Source: Acidimicrobiia bacterium
GTDB lineage: Bacteria > Acidobacteriota > Vicinamibacteria > Vicinamibacterales > UBA2999
Assembly (NCBI GenBank): GCA_016871255.1
Contig: VFZH01000026.1
Span: 1-34,650, forward strand
Length of the DNA: 34,650 nt
Reading direction: 5' to 3'
Numbering within the stretch: the first letter of the stretch is position 1; the number at the start of each line of letters is the position of its first letter. The position numbers and the translations under genes are program-made. The notes under the pieces are model-generated. The model made no database searches, was not told where the DNA came from, and was given only the letters and a program-made list of their open reading frames with translations. This document shows positions 23,531 to 30,505 of the stretch, piece by piece.

Positions 23531-24663
23531 CCCTGTCACTCATCCTGTGCTCGCGCAACGACCAGTACATGGGCGATTCGCGCTGGCGGCTGGCGACGGC
23601 GCTGAACTACGTCGGCGAGCACATCAGGCGCCTGGGCAGAGAGTCCGACGTGGAGATCGTCGTTGCAGACTGGGGGAGCGACCCGCCGCTGAGCGACACC
23701 CTCGAGATCGATCCCGCCGCCGCGCGTGTGACCCGCTTCGTCCTTGTCCCGCCCATACTGGCGGCGACCCTCCAACTGGACAGTCCCTTCCCCGAAGTCA
23801 TCGCGTTGAATGCGGCCGCGCGGCGCGCGCGCGGGGACTACATCGGACGCATCGACCAGGACACGCTGGTCGGCGCACGTTTCCTCGCGACGTTCTTCGA
23901 CCTCTGTGAAGGGAAGCAACGCCTCGATGTGCCGCTCGACTCAGCCCTGCTTTTCTCCGGCCACCGACACGTCCCCTACCGGCTTGCCGTGCGCTGCCCG
24001 CCGCTGTGGGCCGTCACCAGGTTCGTCGAGCGCCGAGGCCGCGCGCTGCCGTTGGAGGGCAGCGACTCGGCCAGTCCCTTCTACCTGAAGGCGGTCGGCA
24101 TCTGGCTGCTGCATCGCCGCCTCTGGCATGAGTGTGGCGGCTACGACGAGCGGATGATCTACATGAACGGCATGGAAGCCAACATGATCCATCGGCTGAT
24201 GACGACGTACCCCATCGTCGACCTCGGACGACTCGCCGGCCACGACTTCTATCATCTCGAGCACTACCATCCCTGGGCGACGCGCAGGTCGTCGACGCAC
24301 CGGAAGGTGAACCCGCATCTCCCGTTCTGGACGCCCGACCGGATGAATCCAAACGGCGACGCCTGGGGGCTCGCAGCGCACGATCTCGCGTTCGCACCCT
24401 CCGGCAACGTGCAGGACTCCGCGGCTCCGCCAAGCACAGTGCCTGGGACCCGGGCTGGGCAGTTCCTGCTGCTGACGGCTCTCGTCTCGGCCCTGGGCGT
24501 CGTCGACCGTATCGCGATCGCGACCACCGTCTGGAGCACGCGAATCAGGAAAGCCTGGCTGGCCGTCCGTGACCGGCCTGTGGCCACCTGGCCCCGCGTC
24601 CTCTGTGACCTGTGGGCCGCACGGCGAGCCGCGCGACAGGCTCGATCGCCTGGCGCGTGCTAG
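23527..24663 (+). CDS. GT2-type glycosyltransferase, tandem paralog of the previous gene
   Basis: 378 residues from GTG 23527 (GTGA overlap). It matches the first ~290 residues of the preceding protein almost motif for motif: LSLILCSRNDQYMGDSRWRL, EIVVADWGSDPPL, RRARGDYIGRIDQDTLVGAR, GGYDERMIYMNGMEANMIHR, HLEHYHPWATRRSSTHRKVN. It lacks the methyltransferase; instead it has an ~80-residue tail with a hydrophobic stretch (FLLLTALVSALGVV) that may touch the membrane. It probably adds the same or a related sugar to the growing glycan. Last gene of the plus-strand operon. Tandem duplication, followed by gain or loss of the methyltransferase half, is the simplest history. Confidence 0.8.
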   Translation: MTLSLILCSRNDQYMGDSRWRLATALNYVGEHIRRLGRESDVEIVVADWGSDPPLSDTLEIDPAAARVTRFVLVPPILAATLQLDSPFPEVIALNAAARRARGDYIGRIDQDTLVGARFLATFFDLCEGKQRLDVPLDSALLFSGHRHVPYRLAVRCPPLWAVTRFVERRGRALPLEGSDSASPFYLKAVGIWLLHRRLWHECGGYDERMIYMNGMEANMIHRLMTTYPIVDLGRLAGHDFYHLEHYHPWATRRSSTHRKVNPHLPFWTPDRMNPNGDAWGLAAHDLAFAPSGNVQDSAAPPSTVPGTRAGQFLLLTALVSALGVVDRIAIATTVWSTRIRKAWLAVRDRPVATWPRVLCDLWAARRAARQARSPGAC

Positions 24664-24699
24664 GGACGCACCGAGGCTGCGCTCATCCGCCGTACCGAT

Positions 24700-24730
24700 T
24701 CCGGTCGAACAGGTGCGCCGTCAGACCGGA
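24700..24730. terminator. Possible bidirectional hairpin between convergent operons
   Basis: TCCGGTC (24700-24706) can pair with GACCGGA (24724-24730), loop of 17 bases, at the meeting point of the two glycan operons. There is no U-tract, and part of the stem lies in the last codons of the cytidylyltransferase gene. Weak call. Confidence 0.25.
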
Positions 24731-25491
24731 TGCCGCGCGCCGGCTGGACGGGCCGGCGGCCATTCGCCGCGACCAAGGGCACCTAGCGCCTGTTCCAGCC
24801 GCGGCAGACTCTCGGGGTAATCCAGCTCCACCACCGGTTCGTCGACGATAAACGGCAACACGCGTTCGCCGGCCATCCGGCCGAGCCCGAGCACCACGTG
24901 CGGTCGCACGATGTCAACGTAACCGTTCTGCCAGTACGCCTCGGGCAACGTCTGCCGGGGCGCACAGCATGGCTCCACCATGCCAGGCACCTGCAGCAGC
25001 GGCTGCAGTTCGCCGTCGACCATGCGCCACATCTTGTAGGGCGTCTGCTCCGCCAGGCTGACCGAGCGCAGCGAGTGGGCGTCCGGGCGGCCAAGCATGA
25101 TCTCGATTGCACGGTCGATGGGCTCGACGCGGCGCACCGGCCCGGTCGGTCGCAGGTGCACGACGAGCTCGCAGGCATAGCCCTGGCGAGCGTCCAACTC
25201 CTGCAGCACGTGGCGGAACACCTCCAGATCCGTGGACTCGTCCAGCGCGAACGCTCCCGGCCGCATGAACGGCACCTCCGCCCCGCACGCCCGCGCCACG
25301 TCCGCGATCTCCTCATCGTCTGTAGACACGATGGTGCGCGTGATCAGTCGAGACGCGAGCGCCTGTTCGATGGAATAGGCGATGAGCGGCTTGCCCGCGA
25401 CGACGACGAGATTCTTGCGCGGGATGCTCTTCGAACCGCCGCGTGCCGGGATGAGCGCGAGCACCTCGGCACGCCGGTCACACGCGCTCAT
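24721..25491 (-). CDS. Acylneuraminate cytidylyltransferase-like protein (NeuA type)
   Basis: 256 residues. The N-terminus LALIPARGGSKSIPRKNLVV is the CTP-binding signature of CMP-sialic acid synthetases (also CMP-legionaminate, CMP-pseudaminate and CMP-Kdo enzymes), followed by GKPLIAYSIEQAL, IVSTDDEEIADVA and LRPTGPVRR (LRPTSP in most members). It should activate a nonulosonic acid as its CMP derivative. The ATG at 25491 overlaps the stop of the oxidoreductase gene (ATGA). It is the last gene of the minus-strand operon, downstream of a NeuB-type synthase. Which sugar is activated cannot be told. Confidence 0.87.
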   Translation of the reverse strand: MSACDRRAEVLALIPARGGSKSIPRKNLVVVAGKPLIAYSIEQALASRLITRTIVSTDDEEIADVARACGAEVPFMRPGAFALDESTDLEVFRHVLQELDARQGYACELVVHLRPTGPVRRVEPIDRAIEIMLGRPDAHSLRSVSLAEQTPYKMWRMVDGELQPLLQVPGMVEPCCAPRQTLPEAYWQNGYVDIVRPHVVLGLGRMAGERVLPFIVDEPVVELDYPESLPRLEQALGALGRGEWPPARPAGARHPV

Positions 25492-26521
25492 GCCAGCTCC
25501 ACGACGCGCCCGGTCGCCATGGACTCGAGCGCGGCCAATGCCATGCGCACGCTCTGAGCGCCCTCGCGCACCGGCGCGAGCGGTGACGCCTCGCCGCGGA
25601 TGCAGGCGAAGAAGTGACGCAGCTCATCGAGGAACATGTCGTTGCGGTCGAATCCGGCCCACGAGTACGTCTCGGGTGCCCCCCTGCCAGTGACGACGTC
25701 GACGGTGAGCGCGTTGAAGTCGGCGACGATCGAGCCCCGGTCGCCAACGACCTTGCACGTGCGAGCGGGGCGCCGTTGCAGGTAGTCCTGCTGGAGGTGT
25801 ACGGGAATCGGCCTGCCGTCAACCACGCACTCCATCATCACACTGGCCACGTCCTCCACGTCGATCCCGAGGCTCCCCGAGTTGCCCCCAAGCGCGAACA
25901 CTCGCCGCGGAGCCCGAACAGCCAATAGATGTAGTCGAGCTCGTGGATCTGCGCGAGCACGACGCCGCCACCCAGGTCGCGACGCGCGGCGTACATCTGG
26001 CGATGGTCTTCATAGGGGTGCCACCCGGGCAGATACTCACCAATCTCCGCCTGGACGGACACCACGGAGCCGATGCGAGACTGACCGAGCAGATCCCGCA
26101 GTTGCCTCAGGCAGGGGTGAAAGCGCATTTGAAAGCCGACCAACGTGACGAGTCCGCGCGCGTCGACCAGTTCGGCAAGCGCGTCAACGCCCTCCCACGA
26201 CGCGGCCAGCGGCTTCTCGATGAAGAGGTGACAACCGGCGCCCGCGGCGGCGAGCGCCACCGGCACGTGCAGGCTGCTCGGGTTGCAGACGAACACCGCC
26301 GTCGGCCGGCGCGCCAGTGCCTCGTCCAGATCGTCGAACGAGCGGACGCCGTAGTGCGCGTCCAGTTGCGCATCGGCAACGACCTCGAACCGCGAGGTCA
26401 ATACCGGCGTCTGGCGTCGTACCCGGTAGGCGTCGATCTCCACCTCCGCGCCGAACAGGTGGCGCAGGTTGCGCACGTGGCGCTGGCCGATTCCTCCCAG
26501 CCCGGCGACGAGCACGTTCAT
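25488..26521 (-). pseudogene. Gfo/Idh/MocA family oxidoreductase, frameshifted
   Basis: From ATG 26521 the frame gives VLVAGLGGIGQRHVRNL (Rossmann GxGxxG-type loop), VFVCNPSSLHVPVALAAAGA, the catalytic-region motif CHLFIEKPLA (EKP), and ARRDLGGGVVLAQIHELDYI. At about 25910-25920 one base appears to be missing. The family text continues in another frame, RRVFALGGNSGSLGIDVEDV ... GDRGSIVADF ... RNDMFLDELRHFFACIRG, to a TGA that overlaps the next start codon. Together the halves make a full-length (~344-residue) NAD(P)-dependent sugar oxidoreductase. It could be a recent mutation or a base-calling error; every other part is well conserved. It probably oxidises, reduces or epimerises the precursor of the NeuB product. 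Confidence 0.85.
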
Positions 26522-27357
26522 CGGGCGACACCGCCGTGAGGGTGCAGGTGGTGTCGCACAAGGCGGGAGTACCCGCGCGAGAGGCCCAGGTAGTCAGCGC
26601 CCGTGGCCGCTTGCACTACGAGCGGGCCACCGTAGCCGACGGCTGCCAGCTCGGAGAAGAAGGCGGCGAAGTCAACGTCGCCCTGTCCCAGCGGCACGCT
26701 GGCGCCACCTCGCGGCCGGTCCTTGACGTGTACGCCGCGCAACCAGGGACCGAGCGCGCGCAGGTCGGCCACAGGGTCGTAGCCTTTCGCGGCTGCGTTG
26801 CCGACGTCGTAGTAGATGCCCAGGGCCGGGGACCCGGCGTCCTCGACAAGCGCCCGGTACTCGGACGAGGGCAACTCGGTTTCCAGGGCGATCGTGACGG
26901 CCGCGTCGTGGGCGATGCCCAGCGGTCGCCGAAGCGCCTTGAGCAGGTCGATGGCCTCCTGCGCCGCGCGGATCTCGCAGCCCTCGAGCACCGGTACCAG
27001 AATGGTGCGGATGCCGAGGCTTCTGGCATGCCCGATGAGCGTCTCGAGCACATCGACGCTTCTGGTCCGCTCGTGGTCTGGAACGCGGAAGAACGGGTGT
27101 GTCATGAAGTAGTCGGCGCACACCGAACGCACGGAGACGCCGGAGTCGGCCACCCGCCGGCGAATCCGATCGCGACCCGGCGCGCTCCAGAGTGGATTGT
27201 CGACGGCGCGGGGCTCCTCGAACAGCCACTCGATCGTATCGAAGCCACACTCGCGCGCCCGCGTGAACTCGTCCTCCCACGACGACCACGGGAACGCCTG
27301 CACCCGGCCTGCGACCGGCGGCGACAGGCGCCCCTGCATGATGCCGATTTCGTTCAT
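26518..27357 (-). CDS. TIM-barrel sugar isomerase/epimerase (xylose-isomerase-like)
   Basis: 279 residues from ATG 27357 (a GTG at 27408 would overlap the synthase gene). The start EIGIMQGRLSPP and EFTRARECGFDTIEWLFE are typical of the AP-endonuclease-2-like family of divalent-metal sugar isomerases and epimerases. Glu in TIALETELP, Asp in YYDVGNAAAKGYDP and His in LRGVHVKDRPRGG are the likely metal ligands. The family interconverts keto and aldo sugars or epimerises keto-sugars; several members sit in nonulosonic-acid-like and capsule clusters without known function. It lies between the NeuB-type synthase and the oxidoreductase, with ATGA overlap to the latter, so a role in making the synthase's substrate is likely. 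Confidence 0.82.
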   Translation of the reverse strand: MNEIGIMQGRLSPPVAGRVQAFPWSSWEDEFTRARECGFDTIEWLFEEPRAVDNPLWSAPGRDRIRRRVADSGVSVRSVCADYFMTHPFFRVPDHERTRSVDVLETLIGHARSLGIRTILVPVLEGCEIRAAQEAIDLLKALRRPLGIAHDAAVTIALETELPSSEYRALVEDAGSPALGIYYDVGNAAAKGYDPVADLRALGPWLRGVHVKDRPRGGASVPLGQGDVDFAAFFSELAAVGYGGPLVVQAATGADYLGLSRGYSRLVRHHLHPHGGVAR

Positions 27358-27379
27358 ACGGCGGAGGGCTCGATCCGGG

Positions 27380-28294
27380 TCAACGTCCGGTGCGTCGCAG
27401 CTTGTCACGGGCGGGAATCTCGCTCTCGTAGACCCGCTTGACGCCGTCCCCCAGCGCCGCCTCGATCGCGCGAATATCCTTCACCAGGCGCGCCATGCCC
27501 ACGGGCTCGACCGACGCGGCCTGGTCGCTGCCCCACTGCGCGCGATCGAGCGTCAGGTGCCGCTCGATGACGCAGGCACCGAGCGACACCGCGGCCAGCG
27601 TCGTGGCCAGGCCCACCTCGTGTCCCGAGTAGCCGACGGGCACGCGATAGCGATCGAGCAACCGCGGAATCACCTTGAGGTTCAGCTCCTCGGGCTGGGA
27701 CGGGTACGAACCCGTGCAGTGCAGCACGACCAGCCGTTCCCGGCCGATACGATCGACCGCACGGTCAATCTCCTCCATCGTGCTCATCCCGGTCGACAGC
27801 AATACCGGGCGCCCCCGCTCACGATGGCGGAGAAGCAGCGCGTCATCGGTGAGGCACGCCGACGCGATCTTGAAGCACGGCACGTCGAACGAAGCGATGA
27901 GATCCACCGACTGAGGGTCCCAGCACGAGGCGAACCACGGGATTCCGACCGCGCGGCAGTGGCGGTCGATCTCGACGTAGGCCTCGCGGCTCAGTTCCAA
28001 CCCCCGCTTCAGATCGCCGTTGGTGTCGCCGAAGGCGCTCGTGCGCGGTCGCGCCAGTTCCTCGGGCGAATACACGGCCTCGATCGTGCGCTTCTGAAAC
28101 TTCACCCCGTCGCAACCGGACGCGAGCGCCGCATCGACCAGACGCTTGGCCTGATCGACGCTCCCGTTGTGGTTGATCCCGATCTCGGCGACTACGAAGA
28201 CTGGGTGTCCCGGCCCGACCAGCCGGCTACCGATGCGCACCGGCTCGACGCCTGCGCTGGCGTCGCCCCCGTCGTGGGTACTGGGTTGGTTCAC
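27380..28294 (-). CDS. NeuB-type nonulosonic acid synthase without SAF domain
   Basis: 304 residues from GTG 28294, which overlaps the upstream stop (GTGA). TIM-barrel motifs of the NeuB family: VVAEIGINHNGSVDQAKRLV, CDGVKFQKRTI, FASCWDPQSVDL, FKIASACLTD, LLSTGMSTMEEIDRAV, LHCTGSYPSQPEELNLKVI, GYSGHEVGLATTLAAVSLGA and IERHLTLDR. The family condenses phosphoenolpyruvate with an N-acyl-hexosamine-type aldose to give a nine-carbon sialic acid, legionaminic or pseudaminic acid. Standard NeuB proteins (about 345 residues) end in an antifreeze-like SAF domain; here the protein stops just before it (DKLRRTGR). Short members without SAF are known. The aldose acceptor is unknown. Confidence 0.87.
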   Translation of the reverse strand: MNQPSTHDGGDASAGVEPVRIGSRLVGPGHPVFVVAEIGINHNGSVDQAKRLVDAALASGCDGVKFQKRTIEAVYSPEELARPRTSAFGDTNGDLKRGLELSREAYVEIDRHCRAVGIPWFASCWDPQSVDLIASFDVPCFKIASACLTDDALLLRHRERGRPVLLSTGMSTMEEIDRAVDRIGRERLVVLHCTGSYPSQPEELNLKVIPRLLDRYRVPVGYSGHEVGLATTLAAVSLGACVIERHLTLDRAQWGSDQAASVEPVGMARLVKDIRAIEAALGDGVKRVYESEIPARDKLRRTGR

Positions 28295-28676
28295 CGCTCC
28301 GCCACTCGCATGTCGAGACTTGCCGAGACCTGCGCGCGGTCCTTCACGCGACGGTACCAGTCGATCGTCTGGTGCAAGCCGTCCGCGAACATCACCTGCG
28401 TCTCCTCCCAGACGACGAACGGATCCTGACCGATGAACGCACGCGCGATCATCGCCATGATGGCGTGATTCTCGTGACAACGCTCACCGTACACGGTGAA
28501 GTACCGGCAACTGACCGACTTCATGCCAGCCTCGGCGGCGTAGGCGCGCAAGGTCATCTCGGCCATGAGCTTCGCCCTGCCGACGGCCGCGCCACGCTGA
28601 TCAACGCATCGACCAGGTGCGATCCGATGACGGAGGCCCCGCCGGTCACGAGCGTCCTGCAACCGCTCCAGTTCAT
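28291..28676 (-). pseudogene. NAD-dependent sugar epimerase, internally deleted and frameshifted
   Basis: ATG 28676 opens RTLVTGGASVIGSHLVDALI (Rossmann GGxxxIGxH). One base later missing, the frame changes at about 28610 to RGAAV, and then jumps directly to GRAKLMAEMTLRAYAAEAGM, SVSCRYFTVYGERCHENHAI (near the K of the YxxxK motif; the Tyr is lost). After DPFVVW a second jump leads to the C-terminal text EETQVMFADGLHQTIDWYRR. Some 130 and 80 residues respectively are missing compared with the ~310-residue family. It ends with DMRVAER at 28291 and overlaps the synthase start. No active enzyme can be made; it may formerly have supplied a UDP-sugar. Confidence 0.8.
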
Positions 28677-28712
28677 GTCTGCCTTCCGTCGCTATACTGA
28701 CCGAGGTTCCAC
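28677..28712. promoter_or_regulatory. Divergent promoter of the minus-strand operon and the GT2 gene
   Basis: Only 36 bases lie between the epimerase remnant start and GTG 28713. TATACT (28693-28698) is a plus-strand -10 box, followed by GAGG (28703-28706) as the ribosome site. The reverse strand reads TATAGC over the same bases. The text TATACTGACC is identical to that at 2507-2516, in front of deoA. Confidence 0.45.
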
Positions 28713-29636
28713 GTGCGTTGCCCCAACCTTGCCGAGCTGCCGCCGCCGCCCGAGTCGGTCACCATCTGGCCCTGGACGCGAGGCTCGAAGGCGCTGCCGC
28801 CCACGATGCCTGACGGCTCCCCCTGGCCGCTCATCAGCATCGTCATGCCGTCGTTCAACCAGGATCGATTCCTTGAGCAGGCGATCCGGTCGGTACTGTT
28901 GCAGGGGTACCCACAGCTCGAGTTCATCATCATAGACGGCGGATCCTCTGATGGCAGCGCCGCGACCATCGCCAGATACGAATCCTGGCTTCGGCACTGG
29001 AGGTCGGAGCCGGACGACGGTGCGGCAGACGCGCTGAACAAGGGCTTCCGGCTCGCCACTGGTGAGATCTTCTCGTTTCTGAACGCGGACGATTTCTACC
29101 TCCCCGGCTGCCTCGAACGGGTGGCCACGGCGTTTCACGCGCATGCGTCCGCGGACGTCCTGTCGGGGCACGGCTATTTCGCCACCGACTCTGGCGAGTT
29201 GGGCGTGCCCCTGTTCAGCGACCGCTGGAGCCTCAACAGGTTCAGCCACGGCGCCTGCGTGCTGGTGCAACCGGCAACGTTCTTTCGCCGCGATGCCTAC
29301 GAGCGCACCCGCGGATTCCGTTACGAAACGAGCACATGCTGGGACATGGAACTCTGGGCCGATATGGCGCTGGCCGGCGCACGATTCCGCTCGATGGACG
29401 AATTCGTGGCCGCGTTCCGGCTGCACACCGGTTCGATTACCGGCGCCGCGGGACTTCGGCAACTGCGCCGGCGCGAGTCGATCGCCGTCATGGAGCGCCT
29501 CCGCGGACGGCCCGATTCCTTTCTGAAACCGATGCTCAGGTTCTACCATCGCGCACGGAAGTTCTCGGAGCACCCCCTGCGGACGTTGAACCAGCGGCTG
29601 TACTTCCACCGGACGATTGGCCGCTGGTCGTTGTGA
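28713..29636 (+). CDS. GT2 family glycosyltransferase
   Basis: 307 residues from GTG 28713, with a GAGG ribosome site six bases upstream. Classical GT-A start LISIVMPSFNQDRFLEQAIR, IIIDGGSSDGS, then the metal-binding region FSFLNADDFYLPG (NADD), and an acceptor-side aromatic/acidic stretch CWDMELWADMALAG. This WcaA/SpsA-like enzyme adds one sugar from an NDP donor during polysaccharide synthesis. A proline-rich leader of ~38 residues precedes the domain. It is transcribed away from the nonulosonic-acid-like operon and probably belongs to the same locus. Confidence 0.9.
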   Translation: MRCPNLAELPPPPESVTIWPWTRGSKALPPTMPDGSPWPLISIVMPSFNQDRFLEQAIRSVLLQGYPQLEFIIIDGGSSDGSAATIARYESWLRHWRSEPDDGAADALNKGFRLATGEIFSFLNADDFYLPGCLERVATAFHAHASADVLSGHGYFATDSGELGVPLFSDRWSLNRFSHGACVLVQPATFFRRDAYERTRGFRYETSTCWDMELWADMALAGARFRSMDEFVAAFRLHTGSITGAAGLRQLRRRESIAVMERLRGRPDSFLKPMLRFYHRARKFSEHPLRTLNQRLYFHRTIGRWSL

Positions 29637-29660
29637 CCGTGTCGACTCGTCTCTGTGATG

Positions 29661-29786
29661 CTACGTTGCGCGAAGGGCGTAGCAGAGCAGCCGGGGTGGC
29701 GTGTCGTTGAGCGTGTCGCGCGTGTTCTGCGTGACGTAGAGCAGACCGCGGCTCAGACTGGCAGCGTTTGAAGTTTGCCCTTTCAT
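29661..29786 (-). CDS. Small ORF (41 residues), unknown
   Basis: ATG 29786 opens MKGQTSNAASLSRGLLYVTQ, continuing NTRDTLNDTPPRLLCYALRAT to TAG 29661-29663. A purine-rich AAAGGAAGGA lies about 14-22 bases upstream. It is on the same strand as, and 80 bases downstream of, the DinB gene. Composition is less GC-rich than the surroundings. I find no family. The 3' end overlaps an imperfect hairpin (GCTACG 29660-29665 with CGTAGC 29678-29683) which could end transcription on either strand. It may be a real small protein or a chance frame. Confidence 0.3.
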   Translation of the reverse strand: MKGQTSNAASLSRGLLYVTQNTRDTLNDTPPRLLCYALRAT

Positions 29787-29866
29787 GGTTTCGTGTTTCG
29801 TCCTTCCTTTGGACATTCGGATTCAGGATTTCTCTTCACGCTAGCCACCTTCCGACCTTGCTCCCC

Positions 29867-30400
29867 TCACCACTTCATCCTTTTTCTAAGCTCGGTGATG
29901 TGCCCCACATGATGCCTTCCATGCCAGCCATACATTTGCAGTAACCAGTTCAGGTCCACCAGCCCCGACTCCGGGTGCTTGAACTTCTTTGAGAACTCCT
30001 CCGGCTTCATCGACTCCATCAACATGACCCACCGTTTGTGCAACGATTCGAGGAGGGTCAGAGAGACCTCGATGGGTGCCGTTCTTGAATCGATGAGGGC
30101 TGACCATCCATCCTGGTCGTACGGCTTTATCGTCGGCACATCTTCGGTCAGCGCCAGCCGCAAACGGATGAACGCGTTCATGTGGCTGTCCGGCAAATGA
30201 TGAACGACCTGCCGAACGGTCCATCCCCCCTCCCGGTATGGCGTCTCGAGTTGTTTCTCAGATAGCCCTTCCACCGCCTCCCGAAGCCGCGCGGGGGCTT
30301 GGGCGATCTGCCGGATGCATTCCTCTTGCACGGCGGGAGTCAGCGTCGGCTTTGAGGCGAACGTTCCGACGGGGTAGCGAAGGTCCGGCGATGAAGGCAT
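29867..30400 (-). CDS. DinB/YfiT-like putative metal-dependent transferase
   Basis: 177 residues from ATG 30400, with AAAGGA a few bases upstream. Four-helix DinB fold with the YfiT-type metal site: His67 in VVHHLPDSH, His160 and His164 in YGWHGRHHVGHI, exactly spaced as in B. subtilis YfiT. The relatives are thiol-S-transferases (bacillithiol or similar) or metal-dependent hydrolases; the substrate here is unknown. The gene is visibly less GC-rich than the flanking genes, with more A/T-ending codons and poly-T stretches near its end, which suggests acquisition by transfer. Confidence 0.87.
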   Translation of the reverse strand: MPSSPDLRYPVGTFASKPTLTPAVQEECIRQIAQAPARLREAVEGLSEKQLETPYREGGWTVRQVVHHLPDSHMNAFIRLRLALTEDVPTIKPYDQDGWSALIDSRTAPIEVSLTLLESLHKRWVMLMESMKPEEFSKKFKHPESGLVDLNWLLQMYGWHGRHHVGHITELRKRMKW

Positions 30401-30505
30401 GGGGTCCTTTCTGGGAGAAGAGTGCTGGGTTGGCCTACGCAGGCCCTGCCACGCGGAGAACGCCAGAGAGCGGAGAGAATAGTACAGAGCGCCGGGTCTC
30501 GCGCT

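Noticed and set aside
26317-28429. Long plus-strand frames opposite the isomerase and synthase genes
   Set aside because: Shadows of strongly conserved minus-strand genes; overlapping starts and stops of the minus-strand genes fix the true direction.
28372-28935. Plus-strand frame across the epimerase/GT2 divergent region
   Set aside because: It runs antisense through the epimerase remnant and then out of frame through the GT2 gene; no similarity.
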